A stretch of DNA of 64,000 bases, from NCBI RefSeq assembly GCF_023700005.1, contig NZ_JAMLJK010000001.1, positions 186,001 through 250,000 of the forward strand, in the 5' to 3' direction. The stretch comes from Larsenimonas rhizosphaerae. Lineage in GTDB: Bacteria > Pseudomonadota > Gammaproteobacteria > Pseudomonadales > Halomonadaceae. Of this stretch, positions 1-8,205 are shown piece after piece (within the stretch, counting starts at the first letter, position 1; each line of letters opens with the position of its first letter). A program made the position numbers and the translations under genes. The notes under the pieces were generated by a model that saw only the letters and a program-made list of their open reading frames with translations, was not told where the DNA came from and did not search any database.

Positions 1-2
1 AT

Positions 3-488
3 AACATCACGCCGGGCCCGATGCTGTTCCAGAACCAGCCCGATATCGTGTGGGGGCTGATCGCATCGCTGTTCATTGCCAACATCATGCTGGTCGTGAT
101 GAATATTCCGCTGATCCGGGTCTTTACAAAGATTCTGGCCGTACCCTACTGGGCGCTGGTGCCGGGCATCGCCATCGTGACTGCGATCGGGGTTTACGGG
201 GTTCACGCCACTACCTTTGATCTGTTTTTGATGATCGTTATCGGAGTGGTGGGCTACATCCTGCGCAAGTTCGACTTCCCGCTGTCAGCCATTCTGCTCG
301 GGTTCATTCTCGGGGGCATCATGGAGCAGAACCTGCGCCGTGCGCTGTCGATCTCCAACGGTGACCTGTCCATCCTGTGGTCCAGCCCTATTACCTGGGG
401 CGGCTGGGCGCTGGTGGCGCTGATGGTCGTGCTGCCGATATACCGGGGCTGGCGCCAGCGTCGCGCGAGGGTGCCGCTCGCGCCTTGA
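3..488 (+). CDS. TctA-family tripartite tricarboxylate transporter permease, C-terminal part
   Basis: The frame is open from base 3 without a start, so this is the 3' end of a gene beginning outside the window; the ATG at 21 is internal. The segment TPGPMLFQNQPDIVWGL and the hydrophobic stretches that follow (roughly residues 18-40, 48-65, 70-110 and 132-150 of the visible part) resemble the last third of the large permease of tripartite tricarboxylate transporters. In this family TctA forms the membrane channel, with small TctB and the periplasmic binding protein TctC, and imports carboxylates at the expense of an ion gradient. TctB and TctC genes, if present, must lie upstream. Substrate cannot be told. 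Confidence 0.85.
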   Translation, partial: NITPGPMLFQNQPDIVWGLIASLFIANIMLVVMNIPLIRVFTKILAVPYWALVPGIAIVTAIGVYGVHATTFDLFLMIVIGVVGYILRKFDFPLSAILLGFILGGIMEQNLRRALSISNGDLSILWSSPITWGGWALVALMVVLPIYRGWRQRRARVPLAP

Positions 489-506
489 GCCTGCATGTCA
501 TGCTCG

Positions 507-539
507 GCAAACGAACCCGCCCTGTGCGGGTTCGTTTGC
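507..539 (+). terminator. Terminator-like hairpin after the tctA gene
   Basis: A perfect 14-bp stem (507-520 with 526-539) with loop CCTGT lies 19 bases after the TctA stop codon. The following T-run is weak, so termination strength is uncertain. The symmetric stem could also serve the convergent gene. Confidence 0.55.
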
Positions 540-580
540 TGGTGCGGGGCCGATCTGCTGCTTGCCTTGTTCAGCCGGAA

Positions 581-1924
581 CTACTCTGACCGGCGCTCGG
601 AGTCGTCGGCGTGCTCGTTCTGCCTGGAATCGTTCCGTTTAGAGCCGTTCTGCCTGTCATCTTCCTTTTCCGGGTCATCCGGGTCATCCGGGTCTTCGTA
701 GTCGCCGTTATTGCTCTGGTTATCGTCGTTGCTGTCGTCGTTATCATCGTCGCGCTGCTCCTGAAGCCGCTTCTGGCGGAGCTGCTGGCGATAGCCGTAG
801 GTGGCGCTGCGCACCGTTTCATCGCTCTCAAGCCCCGACCCCAGCGCACCGCCGACGGTGGCCAGCGAGGTGGCAAGCCACCCGAGCGCCCCGAACTCGA
901 GCAACCCAATCTCGTGGCCGAGGGTTTTCCCCATGACCACCGATGGGACAAACAGGTACGCCGTGATGAAAAACAGCAGCATCAAAAACAGATAATAGAA
1001 AAGCACCCCAATGGCGAGCGTACTGAAGGTCGCGATGTTGTAGAGCTTGGCATTGGAAAACGCATCGCGGGGCCGTATCGGCTCCCACAGCCCATGGTCG
1101 ATGATGATCCAGAGCACCATGGCGATCATCGACAGCAGCATCAGCGTGAGAAAGCGCCAGGGCTCGTAGCTGTCGGCCAGGCGCCACATCGAGGGAAAGA
1201 TCATCCCGTAGGCGCCGGTCGCAAAGGCCGCCGCACCGACGCGGCGAAAGGCAGGGAAGATCGTCCAGGGGCGGTTGGCACGCACCATGCCGCCGATCAG
1301 CTTGATGTAGCCGGTGAGGCGGAAGCGGGCGATAAACCGTACATCCAGGTGGGTGTCTTTTTCGGACATATCCCGCCGGGCAAACGGCGCAACCCACTCC
1401 GACAGGCGGCGCTTGACCAGCCGTTGAGCAGCGCCTCGCTGCCAGCGCCGTGTCTTGCCATGGTAATTGCAAAACGCATCGCGGCCTTCTTTCGTGCTGC
1501 CGAAATGCAGCTCGCTGACCAGCTGAGTGATCGCTTCCTCCACGCGCTTTTCCATCGGCGAGGCACCCAGCGCCGGCTGCGACAGAATCCCGATGCCACG
1601 CGAGTGGCTGGCACTGGCGGCCAGCGGCTTGCCGTCCTGAAACAGCGGCAGGTCAGTAATGCACACCACGTAGGTCCAGTCGTGTTCCTGCTTGAAGTGC
1701 TCGGCTTCATTCATGATGTCGTCGGCGTCTTCATCGGTGCCGACCATCGGGTTGGTGATGATCTCGATGTGCCAGCCCTTGTCGCTTGCGACCTGGCTCG
1801 ACAGTCGCCTTGCCAGGCGGTCTCGCACCTTTTCGACGATGCGCGCAGGCAGTTCCGGGGCAGGTAGAAGGCCCAGGGTCCAGCCGGTCGGTTCGGCGTG
1901 GGAAGATGAGGAATCAGAAGTCAT
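581..1924 (-). CDS. Membrane protein of unknown function with acidic Asp/Asn-rich tail
   Basis: A 447-residue protein when started at the ATG at 1924; the open frame extends further upstream but that extension looks non-coding. The N-terminal ~220 residues look soluble (mixed alpha/beta with TYVVCITDLPLFQDGKP). Four or so hydrophobic segments follow at about residues 240-265, 275-295, 320-350 and 360-395. The last ~60 residues are a very hydrophilic tail with D/N runs and the repeat DPDDPDDP. I do not recognise the family; similar membrane proteins are usually annotated as hypothetical. The gene is convergent with tctA and divergent from hemB. A cytoplasmic membrane location is inferred. Confidence 0.75.
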   Translation of the reverse strand: MTSDSSSSHAEPTGWTLGLLPAPELPARIVEKVRDRLARRLSSQVASDKGWHIEIITNPMVGTDEDADDIMNEAEHFKQEHDWTYVVCITDLPLFQDGKPLAASASHSRGIGILSQPALGASPMEKRVEEAITQLVSELHFGSTKEGRDAFCNYHGKTRRWQRGAAQRLVKRRLSEWVAPFARRDMSEKDTHLDVRFIARFRLTGYIKLIGGMVRANRPWTIFPAFRRVGAAAFATGAYGMIFPSMWRLADSYEPWRFLTLMLLSMIAMVLWIIIDHGLWEPIRPRDAFSNAKLYNIATFSTLAIGVLFYYLFLMLLFFITAYLFVPSVVMGKTLGHEIGLLEFGALGWLATSLATVGGALGSGLESDETVRSATYGYRQQLRQKRLQEQRDDDNDDSNDDNQSNNGDYEDPDDPDDPEKEDDRQNGSKRNDSRQNEHADDSERRSE

Positions 1925-2273
1925 TGGATGTTGGGTCTGTGTAGTGATTATTGTCAGAGTAACGGCCAGGCATGGCCCGCTGGTGGCATCGGGGCAGTGG
2001 ATCAACGGAAAACACCGTACGAGGGCAGTATTTCGAGATGAGCAGTGCCTGGACCAGGCGGGCTGATGCGGGGATGGACATATTGTAGGCAGCTACTGCG
2101 CGCAGCGACATAACCTGAGTGAATACAGGCCTGTTTAACGTGCTCCCCGACGCGCTGGTGAGACCGTTCGACGCACCCTATAGCGTCACGCTATACCGCC
2201 GTTTCCCTGACCTCACTCTCGAGCAGCGCTATACTCAGGCCCGATTCATTTTTCATGACCGCCAGGAGGTCTC

Positions 2274-3248
2274 ATGCCGGCCCAGTTTCCGCAGGCCCGT
2301 CTTCGTCGTTTGCGCAAGAGCGACGCCCTTCGCACCATCGTGCGGGAAACCTCACTGCGTGCAGAGCATCTGGTCTACCCGATCTTCGTCGAGGAAGAGA
2401 CCGATGACTACACGCCCATCGAAGGCATGCCGGGGCAGTACCGCGTGCCCGAGAGCAAACTCGGCGAGGAAGCCCGCCGCCTGAGCGCGCTGGGGCTTAA
2501 AAGCATCATGCCGTTCGGTATTTCCCACAACAAGGACGAGACCGGCAGCGACGCGCTCAAGGAAGATGGCATGGTGGCGCGCATGGTACGCACCATCAAG
2601 GAAGCCGCGCCGGAGCTGGTGGTGATTCCCGATATCTGCTTCTGCGAGTACACCAGCCATGGCCACTGCGGCATCCTGAAAGGCAACACCGTCGACAACG
2701 ACCGCACCATCAAAAACCTCGGTATTCAGGCGGTACAGGCCGCGAAGGCCGGGGCCGATATCATCGCGCCGTCCTCGGCGCAGGACGGTCAGGTTGCCGC
2801 GATTCGAAGCGCCCTGGATGAAGCGGGCTTCAACGACATTCCCATCATGGCCTACTCCACCAAGCTGGCCTCTGCGCTCTACGGCCCGTTCCGTGAAGCC
2901 GCCGGCACCGAGCTTAAAGGCGATCGCAAGACCTACCAGATGGACCCGATGAACCGTCGCGAGGCGCTCAGGGAATCCATGGCTGATGAAGCCGAAGGCG
3001 CAGACTTTCTGATGGTCAAACCGGCGCTGGCCTATCTCGACATCATGGCCGACATTCGCCGTAACAGCCTGCTGCCGCTGGTGGCCTATCAGGTCAGTGG
3101 CGAGTACGCGATGATCAAGTTCGCGGCCCAGCAGGGCGTGATCGACGAATACGCCGTTGTGCGCGAAACGCTGGGCTCCATGCGTCGCGCCGGGGCTGAC
3201 CTCATCATGACCTACTTCGCGCCGCAGCTTCTGGAAGAAGGGCTGTAA
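2274..3248 (+). CDS. hemB: Delta-aminolevulinic acid dehydratase (porphobilinogen synthase)
   Basis: HemB condenses two 5-aminolevulinate molecules to porphobilinogen, the first common step of tetrapyrrole synthesis. The 324-residue length equals that of E. coli HemB and the sequence is close throughout. Visible are the metal-binding cysteine cluster [11 protein letters not shown] (Cys122, Cys124, Cys132), the two Schiff-base lysines in AYSTK (Lys197) and FLMVKP (Lys249), and the [15 protein letters not shown] block. The three-cysteine site marks a zinc-dependent enzyme. The ATG at 2274 has an AGGAGG at 2263-2268. The gene stands alone, closed by a strong terminator. Tetrapyrrole supply also feeds the siroheme enzymes further along (NirB, SUMT). 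Confidence 0.98.
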   Translation: MPAQFPQARLRRLRKSDALRTIVRETSLRAEHLVYPIFVEEETDDYTPIEGMPGQYRVPESKLGEEARRLSALGLKSIMPFGISHNKDETGSDALKEDGMVARMVRTIKEAAPELVVIPDICFCEYTSHGHCGILKGNTVDNDRTIKNLGIQAVQAAKAGADIIAPSSAQDGQVAAIRSALDEAGFNDIPIMAYSTKLASALYGPFREAAGTELKGDRKTYQMDPMNRREALRESMADEAEGADFLMVKPALAYLDIMADIRRNSLLPLVAYQVSGEYAMIKFAAQQGVIDEYAVVRETLGSMRRAGADLIMTYFAPQLLEEGL

Positions 3249-3280
3249 ACGTTCACGCGTAAAGCCAGCCCGCACAAAAA

Positions 3281-3306
3281 CGCCGCGCATCTGCGCGGCG
3301 TTTTTT
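3281..3306 (+). terminator. Rho-independent terminator of hemB
   Basis: Stem CGCCGCGC/GCGCGGCG (3281-3288 with 3293-3300), loop ATCT, followed by six T. Preceding A residues allow it to act in both directions for the convergent hemB and MFS genes. Confidence 0.9.
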
Positions 3307-3335
3307 ATGCCCGATTCAGGTGACGTAACAAGTCA

Positions 3336-4616
3336 TCAGCCCTTGGGAGCAGGCCGAGTGCGAAGGTGAGCCAGCGCCGGCAGGCGAAAGAGCACCACCA
3401 GTGCCACGGCGCTGACCAGCGGAAAGCCGGCCAGCACCCACCAGGGCAGCCCGGCGCCGGGGGCGGGCGTCAGCGCCCCATCGAGCAGATCACCCGCCAC
3501 GGCGTTGCCAAGCAGTACCGCGACACCACCGGCAGAAGCCAGCGCTCCGTAGTACACCCCCAGCGGCTTGTTACCGGCAAAGCCCGGAATCAGATCCATC
3601 GCGACCGGCCGCACGATCATCTGGGCAATGGCGATGGCACTCACCATTACCGCCGCGGGCCACAGCTTGAGCCAGCCCTCTGCCGGGGCGTGCGGCGCGG
3701 CCCAGGCCACCGCGGCAAAGCCCGCGGCGTAGATCAGAAACCCCAGCGGCAGGCTGATGCCTGGCCCGACATGACGCGCCAGCCGGTTGATCGGCAGTTG
3801 AAGGGCGATGACCAGTACCGATACCAGCATGAACATGATCGCCAGCGCCCCTTCGTCTGCCCCCACGCGCTCAAGCTCCACCGGCATCGCCAGATAGAGC
3901 TGGTTGTAGCTCAGAAGCGCCGTGCTGTAGATCACGATGAACGCCAGAAACTGCGGGTTATGAAACACGTGCCACCACGAGGCCTGCGGTTCATCGGTCT
4001 GGGTAGTGGTCGCCCCTGCCGGAAGCGCTCGGCCCAGCACGAAGAACATCAGCACGAAGACGCCCGCCCCCGCCAGCGACACCAGTTGGAAACTGACATC
4101 CAGAAGCAGTGCCCCGAGCACCGGCCCCATGACCGCCCCGCATTCGCCCCAGATCGCCAGCCGCGCAAACAGGGCCGAGCGCGACTGCCCACCACGGGCC
4201 TCGCTTTCACTGCCGGCCAGCGCCAGAAGCGCCGACACAGCCGGCGAAAACAGCGCACTGCCAGCGCCGGTCAGGCACGCACCCAGCAAAATCATGGGCA
4301 GGGCGTCGGAAAAGCCCAGCATCAAAAAGCCTGCGGTACGAATCAAACAGCCCAGCAGGATAATGCGCCGTGGCCCGAGTGCATCAGAGAGCGCCCCACC
4401 GAACACGAACAGCCCCTGCTGGGAGAAGGTACGAATGCCCAGCACCATACCTACCATCGCCCCGGCCATGGCCAGGTTATCGCGCAGATGCACCGCCAGA
4501 AAAGGCAGCACCATATAGAAACCAGCGTTGAAGATCAGCTGGCTCGCCAGCAAAAGCCGCGGGTTGACCGTGGGTGAGCGCGATGGCGTGCCGGAAGGGG
4601 CAGAGGTGGATGTCAC
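3336..4616 (-). CDS. MFS transporter (MdtH-like)
   Basis: A 426-residue integral membrane protein with about 12 hydrophobic helices. The loop after helix 2 holds the MFS signature region (GGALSDALGPRRIILLGC), and helix 5 has the GPVLGALL-type motif typical of drug:H+ antiporters. Overall style resembles MdtH-type carriers, but the substrate cannot be deduced. Start is a GTG at 4616 with GGAG six bases upstream; an ATG is not available nearby in frame. It is convergent with hemB and shares its terminator region. No regulator gene is adjacent. Confidence 0.85.
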   Translation of the reverse strand: MTSTSAPSGTPSRSPTVNPRLLLASQLIFNAGFYMVLPFLAVHLRDNLAMAGAMVGMVLGIRTFSQQGLFVFGGALSDALGPRRIILLGCLIRTAGFLMLGFSDALPMILLGACLTGAGSALFSPAVSALLALAGSESEARGGQSRSALFARLAIWGECGAVMGPVLGALLLDVSFQLVSLAGAGVFVLMFFVLGRALPAGATTTQTDEPQASWWHVFHNPQFLAFIVIYSTALLSYNQLYLAMPVELERVGADEGALAIMFMLVSVLVIALQLPINRLARHVGPGISLPLGFLIYAAGFAAVAWAAPHAPAEGWLKLWPAAVMVSAIAIAQMIVRPVAMDLIPGFAGNKPLGVYYGALASAGGVAVLLGNAVAGDLLDGALTPAPGAGLPWWVLAGFPLVSAVALVVLFRLPALAHLRTRPAPKG

Positions 4617-4819
4617 ATCAAGCTCCAGAACAGGACAGGGAATCAGGGCGACGGCCGCAAGCGCAGCCTGCGGCGCACTATAGCAAAAAGCCCAGGGGCC
4701 GTGCCCTTTCCGTCACCCGGCGGACGCCTATTGCTCATGCATTACGTCCTTTCGAGCTCTGGCCGAATGGTTTGTTTATTCGATTATTCTAAAATCAAGT
4801 GTGCGCACGCCGATGGAAT

Positions 4820-5007
4820 TTGGATGATTACGTCTGGGGCTTCGCCATGCCGACTGGATCGACGCTCGCAGCCTCGATGGCCGCCGCGTGCGCTTTCCCG
4901 CGCGGGCGCTGCATCGAATCGTCGGACCGAACGGGGTACAGGGGGTGTATCGATTGGTGTTTGATCAAAAGGGTAAATTCAAAAGCTTATCAAACTTAAG
5001 TTATTAA
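4820..5007 (+). pseudogene. Frame-shifted remnant of a DUF2835 gene
   Basis: From 4852 the + strand frame 1 reads DWIDARSLDGRRVRFPAR, then further residues ending VYRLVFDQKGKFKSLSNL and a stop at 5005-5007. This matches the typical C-terminal two thirds of the small (~70 aa) DUF2835 family (pattern: sDGRrv-FPA--L---v--GV-G-y-L-FD---kF-sL). No start codon precedes it in frame: a TGA lies at 4825-4827. The family's N-terminal segment seems to survive in frame 2 as LDDYV (4820-4834), about 4 bases too close, so a small deletion probably broke the gene. Function of the family is unknown. The break adjoins the AT-rich segment that follows. Confidence 0.6.
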
Positions 5008-5037
5008 TAATATTTTTAATTATTTGAAGGGTTTTAT

Positions 5038-5610
5038 ATGGATTTTTCTGTTTTAATAGCAGGGTTAGGTTTTGGTGCAACAGTTGTTGGATCGTATGTA
5101 AGTTATAGATTGGGGCGACGGTCAGAGTATTCTGTGGATGAGTGGATGAAGGAATTAAGAGACTGGTCTAAAGACTCTATATCCGAAATGTCTGACTTGA
5201 TATATTATTCACATGAAAATGAACTTGGGCATGATAAAATTGTACAAATAAAATCATCACTATCTTGTTTAGTTGAATGTGGGAGGCTCTATTTTCCGAA
5301 TCATTATACGGAAAGCTATGGAGCATATAAGTTAAAGGCTTATCATGGGTATAGGCATTCCGCTTTGGATTGCCTAGTGGCATCCATTGAAGTTATAGAT
5401 GATAAAAGCATTGAAATTTCTGAGAAAATATATCATTACGATAAGTTGAGGAAGATATTTGTTTCCATAATGATAGATATACTCGGCCCTCAAAACCATA
5501 ATAAAATTATATCTGAGATAATTAAAAAAAGTTTAAGCGATCTAGTGATGAAACCTTGGGCGGACTTTTTTCTGATGGTAAAAACGTTCCGCTTGGTTCC
5601 AAGGGGTTAA
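5038..5610 (+). CDS. AT-rich orphan gene, membrane-anchored hypothetical protein
   Basis: A 190-residue protein. Residues 4-25 are hydrophobic (VLIAGLGFGATVVGSYVSYR) and form a likely N-terminal anchor; the rest is hydrophilic, helical and cytoplasmic by the positive-inside rule (RLGRRSE follows the helix). I recognise no domain. Base composition is strikingly AT-rich with codons such as ATA, TTA and AGA that neighbours avoid, so it was probably acquired from another genome. The ATG at 5038 has AAGGG about 8 bases upstream. It sits between a broken DUF2835 gene and ycaO. Orphan AT-rich genes in such spots are often defence or toxin-related, but nothing here proves that. Confidence 0.7.
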   Translation: MDFSVLIAGLGFGATVVGSYVSYRLGRRSEYSVDEWMKELRDWSKDSISEMSDLIYYSHENELGHDKIVQIKSSLSCLVECGRLYFPNHYTESYGAYKLKAYHGYRHSALDCLVASIEVIDDKSIEISEKIYHYDKLRKIFVSIMIDILGPQNHNKIISEIIKKSLSDLVMKPWADFFLMVKTFRLVPRG

Positions 5611-5756
5611 TCGCAAAGATTAAACGTGAGTACGCTGATAGATAAAATTTCTCTAAAATGTCAGCGGTTAACTCACCAAGACATCCCCCCCTCAAATCCG
5701 GATAATGGCGGGCAATTCGCTCCGAGCGACACCCGTCACCAACCCGGTTCTGCATC

Positions 5757-7949
5757 ATGGAAATCAAGGTCAACTACCTCGACAACCTCCGACAGGAGGC
5801 GAAGTTCGACGACTTCACCGTCATCACCGACCAGCCGATTCGTTACAAGGGCGATGGCTCCGCCCCCGGCCCGTTCGATTACTTTCTGGCCTCGTCCGCC
5901 CTGTGTGCGGCGTATTTCGTGCGCGTGTACTGCAACGCCCGGGATATCCCGACCGAGAATATCCGGCTTTCCCAGAACAACATCGTTGATCCGGAAAACC
6001 GCTACAACCAGATCTTCCGCATTCAGGTCGAGTTGCCGGATGATCTCTCCGAGAAGGACCGCACCGGCATTCTGCGCTCCATCGAGCGTTGCTCGGTCAA
6101 GCGGGTGATTCAAAATAACCCCGAGTTCCAGATCGAGGTGGTCGAGAACATCGACGAAGACGCCCAGGCGCTGCTGATGGGCGGTTCTGTTGATAGTGAA
6201 GGAGAGAGCGCCAGCACCTGGATCGAGGGCAAGGATCTGCCGCTGGAGCAGACCATCGCCAACATGACCGGCATCCTCGAGCGTCTCGGCATGAAGATCG
6301 AGATCGCTTCCTGGCGCAACATCGTGCCGAACGTGTGGTCGCTGCACATCCGCGATGCGGCGTCCCCCATGTGCTTCACCAATGGCAAGGGCTCCACCAG
6401 GGAAGCGGCGCTGTGCTCGGCGCTGGGGGAATTCATCGAGCGGCTCTCCTGCAACTTCTTCTATAACGACCAGTTCTTCGGCCCCGAGATCGCGGGTAGT
6501 GATTTCGTCCACTACCCGAACGAGCGCTGGTTTCAGCCAGGGCCGGACGATGCGCTGCCCGCCGAGGTGCTGGATGCGCACTGCCTCGAGATCTTTAACC
6601 CGGACGGTGAACTCAGAGCCTCGCACCTGATCGACACCAACTCAGGCCGCCGGGACCGCGGCATCGTCGCGCTGCCGTTCACGCGTCATTCCGACGGGGA
6701 GACGGTCTGGTTTCCGTCGAATCTGATCGAGAACCTGTACCTGAGCAACGGCATGAGCGCGGGCAATACCCTGGCCGAAGCCCAGGTACAGTGCCTGTCA
6801 GAAATCTTCGAGCGGGCGGTGAAACGCCAGATCATCGAGCAGGAAATCGCCCTGCCGGACGTGCCGGAAGACGTCATCGCGCGCTATCCCGGGATCAAGG
6901 CAGGCATTGACGCACTGGAAGCTCAGGGCTTCCCGGTACTGGTGAAGGATGCCTCCCTCGGCGGGCGCTATCCGGTCGCCTGCGTGACGCTGATGAACCC
7001 GCGCACCGGCGGTGTGTTTGCCTCCTTCGGCGCGCACCCGAGCCTACAGGTCGCGATCGAGCGCAGCCTGACGGAGCTTCTGCAGGGCCGCAGCTTTGAA
7101 GGCATGGATGACCTGCCCGCGCCGACCTTCAACTCCCAGGCAGTGGCGGAGCCGAACAACTTCGTCGAGCACTTCATCGACTCCTCCGGTGTGGTCTCCT
7201 GGCGCTTCTTCAGCGCCCGCGCCGATGTCGCGTTCTGCGACTGGGATTTCTCCGGTGCGACCCGTGACGAGGCCGAGCGGCTGTTCGGAATCCTTGCGGA
7301 AGACGGCCATGAAGCGTACGTCACGCATCATGAGGACCTCGGCGCGCCGGTATGCCGCATTCTGGTGCCGGGCTATTCCGAGGTGTACCCGGTGGACGAT
7401 CTGGTGTGGGACAACACCAACATGGCGCTGACCTACCGCGAAGACATTCTGAACCTGCACACACTCGAGGAAGACCAGCTCGCGGACCTGCTCCAGCGGC
7501 TGGAGGAAAGCGAACTCGACGAGCAGATGAAGATCGTCACGCTGATCGGCATCGAGTTCGACGACAACAGCGTCTGGTCCGAACTGACGATTGCCGAGCT
7601 GAAGCTCCTCATCAGCCTCGATCTCGGCCAGTACGAGGATGCGCTCGACCGCACGCAGATGTTCCTGCAGTTCAACGACAACACCCGCGACCGCGGGCTG
7701 TTCTATCAGGCGCTCACCGCCGTGCTCGAGATCCTGCTGGATGATGAACTCGAGTTCGAGGACTACCACCGAAACCTCGAGCGCATGTTCGGCGAAGAGA
7801 AGATCAACGCCGCCGTCGGCTCCATCAACGGCGACGTGCGCTTCCATGGCCTTACCGAGACCAGCATGAATCTTGAAGGCATCGACCGGCACCAGCGGCT
7901 GATTACCAGCTACAAGAAGCTGCATGCCTGGCGGGCGGCGAGGGCCTGA
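5757..7949 (+). CDS. ycaO: OsmC-YcaO fusion protein
   Basis: A 730-residue protein. Residues 1-~140 form an OsmC/Ohr-like domain (GDGSAPGPFDYFLASSALCA is typical of the OsmC active-site region). Residues ~160-580 form the YcaO domain, an ATP-using fold that activates amide backbones; the segments GKGSTREAALCSALGEFIER and NGMSAGNTLAEAQVQCLSEI match its nucleotide-binding helices. The last ~140 residues are helical and TPR-like, as in E. coli YcaO, which has been linked to RimO-dependent methylthiolation of ribosomal protein S12. No peptide precursor gene is adjacent, so a natural-product role is unlikely. The 3' end (from about 7764) exists again, diverged, at 9505-9693. Confidence 0.9.
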   Translation: MEIKVNYLDNLRQEAKFDDFTVITDQPIRYKGDGSAPGPFDYFLASSALCAAYFVRVYCNARDIPTENIRLSQNNIVDPENRYNQIFRIQVELPDDLSEKDRTGILRSIERCSVKRVIQNNPEFQIEVVENIDEDAQALLMGGSVDSEGESASTWIEGKDLPLEQTIANMTGILERLGMKIEIASWRNIVPNVWSLHIRDAASPMCFTNGKGSTREAALCSALGEFIERLSCNFFYNDQFFGPEIAGSDFVHYPNERWFQPGPDDALPAEVLDAHCLEIFNPDGELRASHLIDTNSGRRDRGIVALPFTRHSDGETVWFPSNLIENLYLSNGMSAGNTLAEAQVQCLSEIFERAVKRQIIEQEIALPDVPEDVIARYPGIKAGIDALEAQGFPVLVKDASLGGRYPVACVTLMNPRTGGVFASFGAHPSLQVAIERSLTELLQGRSFEGMDDLPAPTFNSQAVAEPNNFVEHFIDSSGVVSWRFFSARADVAFCDWDFSGATRDEAERLFGILAEDGHEAYVTHHEDLGAPVCRILVPGYSEVYPVDDLVWDNTNMALTYREDILNLHTLEEDQLADLLQRLEESELDEQMKIVTLIGIEFDDNSVWSELTIAELKLLISLDLGQYEDALDRTQMFLQFNDNTRDRGLFYQALTAVLEILLDDELEFEDYHRNLERMFGEEKINAAVGSINGDVRFHGLTETSMNLEGIDRHQRLITSYKKLHAWRAARA

Positions 7950-8140
7950 GGCGGCAGGGGCGTATCAATGGGATGAGTCATTGACGCCGTATGTCCCGGC
8001 GTGAGGTTTTCGAGAACAGGTGAGCCCCGGGCCACCTCGTGGCCGGCCGGAAATACATCTGGCCGGCCATGCCCCTGCAGGCTTCCACGCCTGCGGTTGT
8101 GCTTGCGCTCAGGTAGCAGCGTCTATCAGAACTGCGCAAT

Positions 8141-8156
8141 TGGCCTGCTTATTGCT
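8141..8156 (+). promoter_or_regulatory. Sigma-54-type promoter for codB
   Basis: TGGCCTGCTTATTGCT fits the sigma-54 consensus TGGCAC-N5-TTGCW in the -24 TGGC, the -12 TTGC and the exact GG-N10-GC spacing. The expected start of transcription is near 8167, about 40 bases before codB. It implies nitrogen control through NtrC; no NtrC site was searched for. Confidence 0.6.
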
Positions 8157-8205
8157 TATTGCTTGATGTGTTGATAGCTAAATAACGGCTAACGAGGCTT
8201 CGAGC

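Noticed and set aside
2119-2484. Open frame of 121 codons starting upstream of hemB
   Set aside because: It runs through the hemB start in another frame with no protein signature; hemB has the ribosome binding site and full homology.
5757-7949. YcaO as part of a RiPP (azoline peptide) biosynthesis cluster
   Set aside because: The OsmC-YcaO-TPR layout is that of the housekeeping E. coli-type protein, and no precursor peptide, E1-like partner or dehydrogenase gene is adjacent.
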